Below, one piece after another: positions 25,089 through 33,369 of a DNA stretch of 64,000 bases. Under the pieces are notes generated by a model. The model worked only from the letters and a program-made list of their open reading frames with translations. It was not told where the DNA came from and did no database searches. Both the position numbers and the translations under genes were made by a program. Position 1 is the stretch's first letter; every line of letters begins with the position of its first letter. Source of the stretch: Rhodospirillales bacterium (GTDB lineage: Bacteria > Pseudomonadota > Alphaproteobacteria > Rhodospirillales > JAPHRK01); NCBI GenBank assembly GCA_026196105.1, contig JAPHRK010000004.1:1-64000 (forward strand). The letters run 5' to 3'.

Positions 25089-25970
25089 TTAAGTAGTGCT
25101 TCCCTCTTTATCCAGAGCTTTTAGGGCTTCTGGAACAGCTGGATCGTGAGAGGGTAAAATGACCAATTCCGGTAATTTTTCTTTTAGGTCTTGAACCTTT
25201 GCAAAAGAAGATAAGAGCTTCTCTTTATCGCCTGTGCCTGGAACTTGGTTGTTCATCAATAAATCAGCTTCATAGGTCAGGTCGCCAACTAAAAGAATCG
25301 GTGCTTTACCACTCGACCTAATGAGCAGAGACAATGACCCCTTGGTGTGTCCAGGGGTGGATAAGGCTACCAGAGAACCGTCACCCATTACGTCAAAGCA
25401 TCCATCAAAGCCGGTAAGTAATGGATCGTCCGTTTTAGCCCACTCGATTTGGTGCCATTTGGCATTGGGGATTTCAATGTGTTCTTTAAGGATAAAGTCC
25501 CGCTCCGGGTGGGGTTCTGACAATTGGCTCCACTCGTCTTTGCTCACCAATAATTCGGCTTGGGGAACTTCCATAATGCAACCGACATGGTCAAAATGAA
25601 GATGTGAAACAACAACTTTGTCGACGTCTTTTGCGTCGTAACCAAGTTTTTTTAATTGAGTAGTCAGTGTATCTTCAGGGCCGATATGGAACTTGAATAG
25701 TTTACGTAGGAAGAAACGACCAATGGCGCTATCGATATAGTTTGGATCTGTAGAAACTGCCAGGTCAATACCCGTATCAAAAAGTACAAGGCCGTCACGA
25801 TGTTCAATTACAAAAACATTGGTGGGAACTTTGATCCATTTTTTTGAGGTCAATACCCACCATAAAGACGGCATCTTGCTGCCATACCGATGTTCTGGGT
25901 GTTGTGCCCCGGTACCCGTCGTGAGTACGTGTACTGACTTAATGCGATCATCTGGAGTGGTTTGCAACAT
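25089..25970 (-). CDS. MBL-fold metallo-hydrolase, N-acyl homoserine lactonase-like
   Basis: The protein has 293 residues. The metallo-beta-lactamase fold binds two metals; the motif SHLHFDHVG near residue 120 is H-x-H-x-D-H. Further ligands are in LSTPGHTKGS, GDLTYEADL and the C-terminal PSHDP. The layout resembles AHL-lactonases of the AttM/AiiB type, which open the lactone ring of quorum-sensing signals, but the family also includes other lactonases. No signal peptide is seen. No luxI or luxR gene is in the window. It converges on the atp operon. Confidence 0.8.
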   Translation of the reverse strand: MLQTTPDDRIKSVHVLTTGTGAQHPEHRYGSKMPSLWWVLTSKKWIKVPTNVFVIEHRDGLVLFDTGIDLAVSTDPNYIDSAIGRFFLRKLFKFHIGPEDTLTTQLKKLGYDAKDVDKVVVSHLHFDHVGCIMEVPQAELLVSKDEWSQLSEPHPERDFILKEHIEIPNAKWHQIEWAKTDDPLLTGFDGCFDVMGDGSLVALSTPGHTKGSLSLLIRSSGKAPILLVGDLTYEADLLMNNQVPGTGDKEKLLSSFAKVQDLKEKLPELVILPSHDPAVPEALKALDKEGSTT

Positions 25971-26217
25971 TATCTGTCTCCCGGTAAAGAGGTTCAGTTT
26001 ATGTTTGGCGTCAGTTTGTAAGTCCGTTTAATGCTATAGTGTTCATTCGTAAATTTGAATGACCTACGTCAATGAGGGAAGATGACTAAGTTTCGGCAAT
26101 CTTATAACTCAGTATTTTGCCCCGGTGCCTCCTAAACACTTCCCGTAAAAAGAGAAGACATCCTTTGCTTGCTATGTCACTATTATGATTAATAGGTAAA
26201 GGTATCAGGACAGGGAA

Positions 26218-26973
26218 ATGACAATGAAAAAGAAAACAGAAAAGGAAGAAAACATAAAAAAGAAATGCTTTGTCGTTGGCCCTATTAGTGATGCTGGAAG
26301 TGATACACGTATTAATGCAGATTGGGTGTTGGATGGGATTGTGAAACCTATTCTCGAAAAACGGGGTTATACTATAGAACGTGCAGATGGCATTTCGACT
26401 CCCGGAAATATTGATACGCAAGTGATCAATGCGGTGATTGAAGCTGACTTGGTCGTTGCAGATTTATCTGAGCATAATGCAAATGCCTTTTACGAACTGG
26501 GCTTAAGACATATGAGTCCGGGAAAGCCAGTTATTCATATGATTAGAAAAGGAGAGAAAATTCCATTTGATAATACAGCTTTTCGCACGATTGTTTTTGA
26601 TCATTCAAGTCATAAAGGTTTGGAGCAAGCTAAACGTGATTTAGAGGCTCAAGTTGTTGAAACTGAAAAAGATGATTTTAAGGTAGAAACACCTGTTTCT
26701 AGGGCAAGGACTGTTCAAAAAATAAAGTTTGAAGGCTCAGATTTTGAAAAAACAGTGCAATTAGAAATTCAAGAAATAAAACGACAGCTAAATAATACAA
26801 AAGTAGTTAGAGATATTAAATTATCAATCGTTGAGGATGATCACGTTTATCATGCAAAATTTGGTGCTGGAAGAGTCTTGGAAATTGTAGACGGGAATAA
26901 AGTTGTTGTGAGATTTGATGATGGTGTCGTTCGAAAAGTTATGGAAAATTTTGTTAGTGTTATTCCGTTTTAA
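26218..26973 (+). CDS. Nucleoside 2-deoxyribosyltransferase-like domain fused to a Tudor-like domain
   Basis: The protein has 251 residues (ATG 26218, or ATG 26224 with AGGGA upstream). The N-terminal ~140 residues match a family of NDT/TIR-superfamily-like proteins: CFVVGPISDAGS near residue 17, then IEADLVVADLSEHNANAFYELGL near residue 75. The Glu in the second motif matches the catalytic Glu of nucleoside deoxyribosyltransferases. A charged linker of about 70 residues leads to a C-terminal ~45-residue segment with H-A-K-F-G-A-G-R-V, VVVRFDDG and NFVSVIPF. This looks like the Tudor fold at the end of UvrD/PcrA and CarD-like RNAP-interaction domains. The gene is AT-rich and isolated. A defence or nucleotide-signalling role is inference. 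Confidence 0.7.
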   Translation: MTMKKKTEKEENIKKKCFVVGPISDAGSDTRINADWVLDGIVKPILEKRGYTIERADGISTPGNIDTQVINAVIEADLVVADLSEHNANAFYELGLRHMSPGKPVIHMIRKGEKIPFDNTAFRTIVFDHSSHKGLEQAKRDLEAQVVETEKDDFKVETPVSRARTVQKIKFEGSDFEKTVQLEIQEIKRQLNNTKVVRDIKLSIVEDDHVYHAKFGAGRVLEIVDGNKVVVRFDDGVVRKVMENFVSVIPF

Positions 26974-27030
26974 AAAAACTCGCATCAAGCGTTGAGCCCA
27001 GAGTCCAAATCTCAAATGTTTTTTACTAAT

Positions 27031-27062
27031 TCTGGATCCCCGATTGCTCGGGAATAATGAGT
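27031..27062. repeat. Small dispersed-type palindrome
   Basis: CTGGATCCCCGA, loop, TCGGGAATAATGA resembles the short GGAT-x-CCCG...CGGGAATGA intergenic palindrome found in many proteobacterial genomes. The core stem is CCCGA/TCGGG with a TTGC loop. Only one copy is visible here. Confidence 0.35.
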
Positions 27063-27100
27063 GGAGAAAATGGGAAGACATCTAGGACAATGGGGAAGGA

Positions 27101-27616
27101 TTATGTCTCAACCACTTGTGCCGCTTCTAACTCCTTCCCTTCTGGGGCTTCAAAGAAATCTTCCATGAAATTAAAATTTTCGTCGCTCACCTCAATTTCG
27201 AAGGTTTCGCTGTCGCCTTTGTTGCGCTCTCTTACCCGCTCTCTGCGGGTATCTATGTCAGCAGTGACGTAGTGCAGGGCAGGGGCGGCGCCCACGTCTT
27301 GGGCGAGTTTATAAAACCTTTGGCGGTGGAGCCTTTTGGAGAGGCCGAGGTCGAGGACGACATCTAAATCGCGGGCCAGGAACTCTTTCGCCACAGCCCA
27401 AATGCGATCTTCACAGCGCTGCACCCGTTCCCAGGCCCAGTCAAAGTCTGGTTCTGCGGGAGCGTCTTTCCAGAATAGCCTTTCCATCCATTCATCAATG
27501 GAAAATCGAGGGGCATTTAGCAGCCCCTCAAGCTTCATTGCATATGTTGTTTTTCCGGCCCCGGTAGAGCCGCAGATTAAATGGACAGTTGGCAAATTTT
27601 TTACCTCAAGTTGCAA
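27101..27616 (-). CDS. Small P-loop kinase (AAA_33 / zeta-toxin-like fold)
   Basis: The protein has 171 residues. The Walker A GSTGAGKTT lies near residue 16. The later region includes SIDEWMERLFW and VLDLGLSKRLHRQRFY, as in the family of small ATP-binding kinases annotated AAA_33. An Arg-rich lid (TRRERVRERN) follows. The start codon is TTG at 27614-27616, which overlaps the end of the upstream flavin-binding gene by 16 bp. The next Met would remove the P-loop, so the TTG is credible. The substrate is unknown. Confidence 0.75.
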   Translation of the reverse strand: MQLEVKNLPTVHLICGSTGAGKTTYAMKLEGLLNAPRFSIDEWMERLFWKDAPAEPDFDWAWERVQRCEDRIWAVAKEFLARDLDVVLDLGLSKRLHRQRFYKLAQDVGAAPALHYVTADIDTRRERVRERNKGDSETFEIEVSDENFNFMEDFFEAPEGKELEAAQVVET

Positions 27617-28233
27617 GTGACTCCATTTATGAGCCTGTCATCATCAATAGGGTCATGTTTAACAACTTCCATAGGGACAACGCCAGCCCAAACAGGGATG
27701 TCGTAATCTTCTTCATCGTCGATCGGGTTGCCTGTGCGCACTTTGGCTGAAACCTCTTCAAGCTTGAGGGCTAAGACCATGGTGGCCTTCATTTCCTTTT
27801 TGTTGGGGCCGCGGACTTCATCCCAGCGACCAGGCGCAATTTTCTCAACCAACCATTTTAATGAATCCATTTTCTCGTCTTCGTCATCGACAACACGAAC
27901 TTTGCCATAGACCATTACAGAACGATAGTTAGCTGAGTGGTGCATGGCAGAGCGGGCCATAACGAGGCCGTCTAAGTGGGTCACCGTGATGCAGCATTCC
28001 TCTCCAGCGATTAAGGACTGGAAGAGGCCGTTACGGTTAGAGCCATGAATGAAAATTTCTTCCTCTTGGCGCCAGTGGGTGGTCGGTTGAACAATCGGCC
28101 CGTTTTTGCCAATGGTTGCGACATGACAAAAATAAGCTTCGTCGATCATGGCATGGACCTGGGCTTTGTCATAAACCCCTCTTTTAGGTGCCCTTTTTAA
28201 CTTGGTCCGGGGGGTAACTGCATATTCTGACAC
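27601..28233 (-). CDS. Pyridoxamine 5'-phosphate oxidase-like FMN-binding split-barrel protein
   Basis: The protein has 210 residues from the GTG at 28231-28233, which has GGAGAGAAG upstream; the frame also reads back to a TTG at 28269. It belongs to the flavin split-barrel group (NimA/PNPOx-like). Typical segments are CHVATIGKNGPIVQPTTHW near residue 35, EEIFIHGSNRNGLFQSL and YRSVMVYGKVR. It is divergent from a MocR-type, PLP-dependent regulator, a pairing often seen with B6- or flavin-related functions. It could be an oxidoreductase rather than a true PdxH. Confidence 0.82.
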   Translation of the reverse strand: MSEYAVTPRTKLKRAPKRGVYDKAQVHAMIDEAYFCHVATIGKNGPIVQPTTHWRQEEEIFIHGSNRNGLFQSLIAGEECCITVTHLDGLVMARSAMHHSANYRSVMVYGKVRVVDDEDEKMDSLKWLVEKIAPGRWDEVRGPNKKEMKATMVLALKLEEVSAKVRTGNPIDDEEDYDIPVWAGVVPMEVVKHDPIDDDRLINGVTCNLR

Positions 28234-28295
28234 GTCTTCTCTCCAATAAAAGGTTGGCTTAATAAGCAAAGTGACGGATAAATGATCCTACAAAA

Positions 28296-28327
28296 AGGTC
28301 CAATTATTATTATTTAATGGTACCAAT
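28296..28327. promoter_or_regulatory. Candidate MocR operator in the divergent promoter region
   Basis: GGTCCAAT (28297-28304) and GGTACCAAT (28319-28327) form an imperfect direct repeat about 22 bp apart, immediately before the MocR start codon. MocR/PdxR proteins bind direct repeats in divergent promoters, so this is a reasonable autoregulatory site. Confidence 0.4.
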
Positions 28328-29803
28328 ATGTCATTTGGTGAACTTGCAGCGATCCGGTTAACAGAAGAAGAGGAGATACCTCTTTACTGGCAGCTCTATG
28401 AAGAGCTGCGTAAGGCGATCCTTGAGGGGCGTTTGGGTGCAGGTTCTAAGTTACTCTCAGCAAGGGAGATGGCTAAAGAGTTGGGGGTGTCTCGAAATAC
28501 CGTTAATACCGCCTTCGATCAGCTCCAGGCAGAGGGATATATAACTTGTCAGGTAGGGGCCGGAAGTTTTGTTGCGGAAGGCTTGCCAGATGTATTGCCT
28601 GAACAAGCCACCCATAATAAGGATCAAACCCTTGAGAAAGTTACACCTCCGTTGTCCCAATGGGGGGAGGCGCTTAAAGAGAAGAGAGTGGCAACAAGAG
28701 GGCGGAAAAGTGGTCTCTTGTTTAACCCCAGCCAACCTGCGCTAGACGCCTTTCCTTTTGATGAATGGGCACGTATCCAGGGACGACGATGGCGAAAACC
28801 TTCAGAAGTCCTGACCCTAGAAGAGCATCCGGGAGGATACCAACCTCTTAGGGAAGCTGTCGCAGATTATCTTAAAGCAGGACGCTCTCTTAGGTGTACA
28901 CCAGAACAAGTGATCATCACTTCAGGAGGGCAACAGGCTTTAGATTTAGCCTTTCGGGTATTGCTCAATGAAGGGGATCAGATATGGGCCGAAGACCCAG
29001 GCTTCCCTGGTGCTGATGGGGCCTTGCAATCCGTTGGTGCATCACTGGTTCCTGTACCGTTAGATGAGGAAGGTTTGGATGTGAAGGCCGGGCAAATCAG
29101 TGCGCCTGATGCCAAGGTTGCCTTGGTCACACCGTCCCGAAATTTCCCCCTCGGTACAGCTATGTCTCTTAACCGCCGGTTGGAGCTTCTGAGTTGGGCA
29201 GAGACGAACAACCGTTGGATTATTGAAGATGACTATGACAGTGAGTTTCGCTTTGATGGCCGGCCCCTCGCTTCCTTACAAGGGATGGACCGCCATAATC
29301 AAGTCCTCTACGTAGGTACTTTCAGTCGGGTGATCTTCCCCGCATTGCGGTTAGGTTATCTCGTGGTGCCTGAGAACCTTATTCATGTGGTTCAAGCCGC
29401 TCGGCTCTATATGGATGGTCATGGCAGTATTTTGCCGCAGGTTGTTTTGTCAGATTTTTTCCATCAAGGCTCTTTTGCCCGTCACTTACGACGCATGAAA
29501 AAACTCTATAAGGCACGAGGGGAGTTTTTAGAGTCTGAACTGAGACAACGTTTTGGCAATAGATACGATATTACCCCTACTGATAGTGGCATGCACTTAG
29601 TTATGTTTTTGCCGGGCTTAGATGATATCGCGCTTTATCGACAGTTAAGCAATGTAGGCTTAGGTGCGCGTCCTCTCTCTCCTCTTTACCGGAGTTCACC
29701 AAAACGAACAGGGTTAATTTTAGGTTTTGGTGGCTTTGAAGAAAGGAAGTTAATGAAGGGAATAGATAAGCTAGAGCTTGTTTTGAGCGATTCCACAAGT
29801 TGA
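28328..29803 (+). CDS. MocR/PdxR family transcriptional regulator (GntR HTH plus aminotransferase domain)
   Basis: The protein has 491 residues. The N-terminal winged helix spans about residues 15-85 (LLSAREMAKELGVSRNTVN). The fold-type I aminotransferase domain follows, with TSGGQQALDLAFR near residue 200 and IIEDDYDSEF near 298. At the PLP lysine position the sequence reads GTFSRVIFPALRLGY, so Arg replaces the usual Lys. The codon is CGG at 29327-29329. There is no Shine-Dalgarno sequence before ATG 28328, so the mRNA may be leaderless. It is divergent from the flavin split-barrel gene and probably controls it. Confidence 0.88.
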   Translation: MSFGELAAIRLTEEEEIPLYWQLYEELRKAILEGRLGAGSKLLSAREMAKELGVSRNTVNTAFDQLQAEGYITCQVGAGSFVAEGLPDVLPEQATHNKDQTLEKVTPPLSQWGEALKEKRVATRGRKSGLLFNPSQPALDAFPFDEWARIQGRRWRKPSEVLTLEEHPGGYQPLREAVADYLKAGRSLRCTPEQVIITSGGQQALDLAFRVLLNEGDQIWAEDPGFPGADGALQSVGASLVPVPLDEEGLDVKAGQISAPDAKVALVTPSRNFPLGTAMSLNRRLELLSWAETNNRWIIEDDYDSEFRFDGRPLASLQGMDRHNQVLYVGTFSRVIFPALRLGYLVVPENLIHVVQAARLYMDGHGSILPQVVLSDFFHQGSFARHLRRMKKLYKARGEFLESELRQRFGNRYDITPTDSGMHLVMFLPGLDDIALYRQLSNVGLGARPLSPLYRSSPKRTGLILGFGGFEERKLMKGIDKLELVLSDSTS

Positions 29804-29890
29804 CAGTCGCACTTCGGCGTCTTATATCCCTAAAAGCTTGGTATTAACGTCTCCTTTAATTCGGGGGAAAAGCAAAGGGAAACGAATAAT

Positions 29891-30130
29891 ATGGCCATGG
29901 ATGCCCACGAGATTGAAACTTTGATTAAAGAAGCGATGCCAGACGCTGAAGTGAATATCGAGGATTTGAGGGGTGATGGGGACCATTACGCAGCTTACGT
30001 CACGTCGGCTTCCTTTAAAGGCAAGTCACGGGTGAAGCAGCACCAAATGGTCTACAACGCTTTAAAAGGTAGAATGGGTAACGAACTCCATGCTCTCGCC
30101 TTGCAAACCACCGTTCCAGAAGGTGCTTGA
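29891..30130 (+). CDS. bolA: BolA family protein
   Basis: The protein has 79 residues. BolA/YrbA-type proteins bind [2Fe-2S] clusters with monothiol glutaredoxins and affect iron and stress responses. The pattern IEDLRGDGDHYAAYVTS near residue 24 and SRVKQHQMVYNALKG near 47 with the conserved His is typical. It sits 42 bp before the CGFS glutaredoxin gene, its usual partner, which strongly supports the assignment. Confidence 0.93.
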   Translation: MAMDAHEIETLIKEAMPDAEVNIEDLRGDGDHYAAYVTSASFKGKSRVKQHQMVYNALKGRMGNELHALALQTTVPEGA

Positions 30131-30172
30131 AGCGCATCTTTGTTTTATTATTAGAGTTACAGGATTTATTAA

Positions 30173-30508
30173 ATGTCAGATAACCCAGTATTTGCCCGCA
30201 TCAAGCAGGAAGTTGATGAAACCCCCGTCGTTCTTTTCATGAAGGGAACCCCGATGTTTCCTCAATGCGGTTTTTCCGCTGCTGTTGTCCAGGTTCTTAG
30301 CAGCGAAGGCGTTAAGTTCAAAGGTATTGACGTCCTGATGGACCCTGAAATCCGCGAAGGCGTCAAAGCCTATTCTGAATGGCCCACCATTCCTCAGCTT
30401 TACATCAAAGGCGAATTCGTTGGTGGCTGTGACATCATCCGCGAGATGTCTGAGTCAGGTGAGTTGAAACAAGCTTTTGAGTCTGCTGGTGTTGAACTCG
30501 CTGGCTAG
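30173..30508 (+). CDS. grxD: Monothiol glutaredoxin (Grx4/GrxD family)
   Basis: The protein has 111 residues. The active site is CGFS in TPMFPQCGFSAAV near residue 32. WPTIPQLYIKGEFVGGCDI near residue 70 carries the cis-Pro and glutathione-binding residues. It transfers [2Fe-2S] clusters, usually with a BolA partner, which is encoded just upstream. A strong terminator follows. Confidence 0.96.
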   Translation: MSDNPVFARIKQEVDETPVVLFMKGTPMFPQCGFSAAVVQVLSSEGVKFKGIDVLMDPEIREGVKAYSEWPTIPQLYIKGEFVGGCDIIREMSESGELKQAFESAGVELAG

Positions 30509-30530
30509 TATCTTTGATATATTTGAGAAG

Positions 30531-30558
30531 GGGCCGTCCATTAGGGCGGCCTTTTTTT
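30531..30558 (+). terminator. Rho-independent terminator after grxD
   Basis: GGCCGTCC and GGGCGGCC pair (one G-U) around ATTA, followed by seven T. Confidence 0.85.
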
Positions 30559-30578
30559 ATTGTCAGCTAATCGGGGAA

Positions 30579-31361
30579 TTATTTAAGCCGTGCTGCCATC
30601 ATTTTTTTTGGCTCATCGGTCTCATAAGATTTCCCAAATTGGGATATCCCCTCAGTAATAGCATCATCCAGGCTCAGCTTTTCCCATTTAGCCATGAGTG
30701 ATTTTTGGGAGCGAACGGCTAAGGGGCCACTTTCCAGGATATGGTCAAGCCAGGCTTCAATTTCTTGATTTAAATCTTCTGGGGCAGTTAACTTTTGTAA
30801 GAACCCCATTTGATAGGCTTCTTCGGCTGTATAGTTCGCCCCCGTTAAAAGCATTTCCCGGGCCTTTCCCCAGCCAATTAACATCGGTAGCAAAGCTGCT
30901 TCAATAACAGAAGGTATGCCCACTTTTACTTCCGGCATTCCAATAACTAAATTGCTGTCTCCTGCTCGAAAATCACAAGCGGCCGCAATTTCTAAACCTG
31001 CGCCAAAAGAATATCCTTTCAAGCACCCAATCACAGGAACCGGGAGGTTCCGAATTTGGTTTATAGCGTCATGTAAACTTGAAATGAAGGTGCGTCCGCT
31101 TTCAGGAGTAAGGTTCTCCATGGCTGTAATATCTGCCCCTGCACAAAACCCTTTTTCCTTTGGGTCGCCGAGAACAACAGCCCGTAATTGACTATCATGC
31201 GATAGGTCGAAGAACACTTGGTGCAAGTTTTTGATGACAACAGGAGAGACAGAGTTTGCCTTTTTCTTATTATCAATGGAAACAAAGGCCACTCGCCCTT
31301 GGGGGCGATCATTTATGGTTAGTTTGATTTTTTCGTAGTTTCCATAAGAGTGCTGAGTCAT
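30579..31361 (-). CDS. Enoyl-CoA hydratase/isomerase family protein
   Basis: The protein has 260 residues from ATG 31359-31361 with AGGAAAG upstream. It has the crotonase fold. The oxyanion-hole segments are KGFCAGADITAM near residue 70 and KGYSFGAGLEIAAACDFR near 118. The acid position at about residue 140 reads PEVKVGIPSVIEAALLP. The Glu pair of classic enoyl-CoA hydratase is only partly kept, so the reaction may be another crotonase chemistry. It is a single gene converging on bolA-grxD. Confidence 0.88.
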   Translation of the reverse strand: MTQHSYGNYEKIKLTINDRPQGRVAFVSIDNKKKANSVSPVVIKNLHQVFFDLSHDSQLRAVVLGDPKEKGFCAGADITAMENLTPESGRTFISSLHDAINQIRNLPVPVIGCLKGYSFGAGLEIAAACDFRAGDSNLVIGMPEVKVGIPSVIEAALLPMLIGWGKAREMLLTGANYTAEEAYQMGFLQKLTAPEDLNQEIEAWLDHILESGPLAVRSQKSLMAKWEKLSLDDAITEGISQFGKSYETDEPKKMMAARLK

Positions 31362-31558
31362 CAATCTTTCCTGTCTGCTTCTTGATCAGATGATCGTAAC
31401 CCTAAATGCTATTCATAAACCAGAGTAGTCCTGGGAATACGCACATAAGATTTGACCATCCTGACACAAGATTAAGAAAGATCACGACAGCTAAGGCCCT
31501 TAGATAACTCCCTCCGCCCCTCTTTTTTTAAGAGATAGTCTAAGGGGAGTTTTGAAGT

Positions 31559-32092
31559 CTATTTCTTCTTAGACTTCTTTTTGGATTTTTTATCTTTCTT
31601 ACCCTTTTTCGACTTCTTACCTTTTTTGCTCTTTTTATCCGTCTTCTTTTTCTTGTCTTTTTTCTTCTTTTTATTTTTCTTCGGTTTTTTAGCGGTTTTT
31701 TCTTCTTCTGCCTCTGCTTTTGGTTTAGCGGCGGGTGCTGCGGCCTTCGGTTTTGTGGGTGCTTTTGCAGCAGATTTAGCCGGAGCAGCGGCGTCAGCAG
31801 GCATACCAATAGCTGCGTCGTATTCACCGGCCTTTGCAGCGGCGAGAAGTTCTTTTAGGGTTTTGAGTAAATCAGGTGCAGTACAGCCCAGAAGGGTAAT
31901 CCCTTTAATGCGGGCTATTCCGTACCGGGGGTGTATGAGAAGCTTTTCTCCGTTTTCGACCCACCACTTAACAGGTTTAACTGTTGCACCACGAGCATTC
32001 GCATATGTGTAATCAGGGTTAGTCGCTAAAGCCACTTGGCGCTCAATCCCTGCAATAAATTTTTCTCTTGGTGTTACTGTCGTTCCGGCCAT
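31559..32092 (-). CDS. Protein with long lysine-rich tail, histone H1-like in composition
   Basis: The protein has 177 residues. The first ~95 residues form a globular domain that I do not recognise (it contains KPVKWWVENGEKLLIHPRYG). A hinge rich in Ala, Pro and Lys spans about 98-128. The last ~45 residues are almost only Lys with Ser, Asp and Gly (K-K-S-K-K-G-K type). The charge and disorder resemble histone H1-like or AlgP-like nucleoid proteins, so nucleic-acid binding is plausible but unproven. A poly-AAA/AAG coding tract makes the region prone to sequencing and slippage errors. Confidence 0.75.
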   Translation of the reverse strand: MAGTTVTPREKFIAGIERQVALATNPDYTYANARGATVKPVKWWVENGEKLLIHPRYGIARIKGITLLGCTAPDLLKTLKELLAAAKAGEYDAAIGMPADAAAPAKSAAKAPTKPKAAAPAAKPKAEAEEEKTAKKPKKNKKKKKDKKKKTDKKSKKGKKSKKGKKDKKSKKKSKKK

Positions 32093-32181
32093 TTTTATTC
32101 CCCCTTTTTTTAAGTGATAGCAACATTTATTCTAGGGGTATTTAGGGGAGGAACGCAAGAAAGCATTTAGGGTTTACCCTA

Positions 32182-32444
32182 GAGTAGTTTGTTATCAAGT
32201 AAATCCATTTGACCGAGATTATTTTGAATTGTGGTTAGGCAGGTCGTGCAGGGCGATGTGGGGCATCGTTCAAATGGCGTAACGCAGCTACAATTCAAAA
32301 GAACTCGGCCTTCGGTGGGGTAACTGAACGTTTTGGAGGGTGTCGCAATGCTTGATCGATGAACCACATCGCTCTTCGCACCTCTCCTACCCAAAACGAT
32401 CAGTTGCCTCCATCAAATGGATTTACTTGATAACAAACTACTCT
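32182..32444. repeat. 263-bp element with 32-bp perfect terminal inverted repeats and two internal hairpins
   Basis: Arms 32182-32213 and 32413-32444 are perfectly complementary over 32 bp. Between them lie two further long dyads side by side. The first pairs 32214-32234 with 32288-32308 (18 of 21 positions plus one G-U). The second pairs 32319-32336 with 32391-32408 (16 of 18). The whole can fold as a three-way junction, either as RNA or as cruciform DNA. No ORF is present and I see no clear target-site duplication. It lies between the rpsD terminator and the lysine-rich gene. It may be a non-autonomous mobile element, a structured RNA, or a protein-binding structure. Confidence 0.8.
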
Positions 32445-32448
32445 GATA

Positions 32449-32478
32449 GAAAAACGGCCCACCAACTGGCAGGCCGTT
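32449..32478 (-). terminator. Rho-independent terminator of rpsD
   Basis: On the minus strand AACGGCC and GGCCGTT (32453-32459 and 32472-32478) form the stem, followed by a short T-run. Confidence 0.75.
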
Positions 32479-32506
32479 AAATCTATATAAGTTTCGCTCG
32501 TTAAAA

Positions 32507-33124
32507 TTAACGAGAGTAGTACTCAATAACCAGATTCGGTTCCATTTGAACCGGATAAGGTACGTCTGCAAGCTTAGGGATTTGCAGGAAGGTACCTTGC
32601 ATCTTTTTATGGTCTACTTGGATGTAATCAGGAACGTCACGCTCACCGGAATCAATGGCTTCAAGAACCATTGGGATTTCACGGGATTTTTGACGAACTT
32701 CAACCACATCGCCTTCTTTTAGAAGGTATGAGCAGATGTTGACTTTTACGCCGTTAACTTTGACGTGACCGTGGTTAACGAATTGACGAGCGCCAAATAC
32801 GGTCGGTACGAATTTCATACGGTATACAATGGCATCCAGGCGACGTTCCAGAAGACCGATAAGGTTTTCAGAAGTATCACCACGACGACGAACGGCTTCG
32901 TCGTAGTAACGACGGAACTGTTTTTCGCTGATATTGCCGTAGTAGCCTTTCAACTTTTGTTTCGCGGTTAGCTGTTCGCCATAATCAGAAGGACGACGCT
33001 TGCGACGTTGACCGTGTTGGCCTGGGCCATATTCACGGGCATTGAAAGGGCTTTTGGGGCGACCCCAAAGATTAACGCCAAGGCGACGGTTAATCTTATA
33101 TTTAGAACGAATACGTTTACTCAT
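32507..33124 (-). CDS. rpsD: 30S ribosomal protein S4
   Basis: The protein has 205 residues from ATG 33122-33124 ([14 protein letters not shown]), the usual length. S4 nucleates 30S assembly at the 16S 5' domain. The S4 domain is visible as [13 protein letters not shown] and [23 protein letters not shown]. The frame is open another 45 codons upstream without family support. It is a single gene with its own promoter and terminator. Confidence 0.98.
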   Translation of the reverse strand: MSKRIRSKYKINRRLGVNLWGRPKSPFNAREYGPGQHGQRRKRRPSDYGEQLTAKQKLKGYYGNISEKQFRRYYDEAVRRRGDTSENLIGLLERRLDAIVYRMKFVPTVFGARQFVNHGHVKVNGVKVNICSYLLKEGDVVEVRQKSREIPMVLEAIDSGERDVPDYIQVDHKKMQGTFLQIPKLADVPYPVQMEPNLVIEYYSR

Positions 33125-33257
33125 TTTCTCTCTCTTTATATCACTCGCTAACCGAGTTATTTTTAATGTCCCGATAGGCCCAAATCCTAGGAAAAGAGCG
33201 GGATAGGCTCGATTATTCAAGCTCCATCCACATTTTCGGGAATAGTAGAAGCGGCGC

Positions 33258-33285
33258 ACTATAGTGATGAGTCAGGTTTTGTCAA
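33258..33285 (-). promoter_or_regulatory. Sigma-70 promoter of rpsD
   Basis: On the minus strand TTGACA (33280-33285) and TATAGT (33258-33263) are separated by 16 bp. The start codon lies about 130 bp downstream. Confidence 0.65.
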
Positions 33286-33369
33286 ATATTATATGTGCCC
33301 AAACCCTTGGGTTTGCTGCGTTCAAGGGTGAAGAGTGCATCCGGTGTTTGAGGGGCTACAGCACTTTAA

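Noticed and set aside
31540-31827. Arg/Lys-rich minus-strand ORF inside the lysine-tailed gene
   Set aside because: It is an out-of-frame reading of the same A-rich tract and does not have its own start signal.
32182-32444. The T-shaped element as a complete IS element
   Set aside because: There is no transposase ORF and no clear target-site duplication, so it can be at most non-autonomous.
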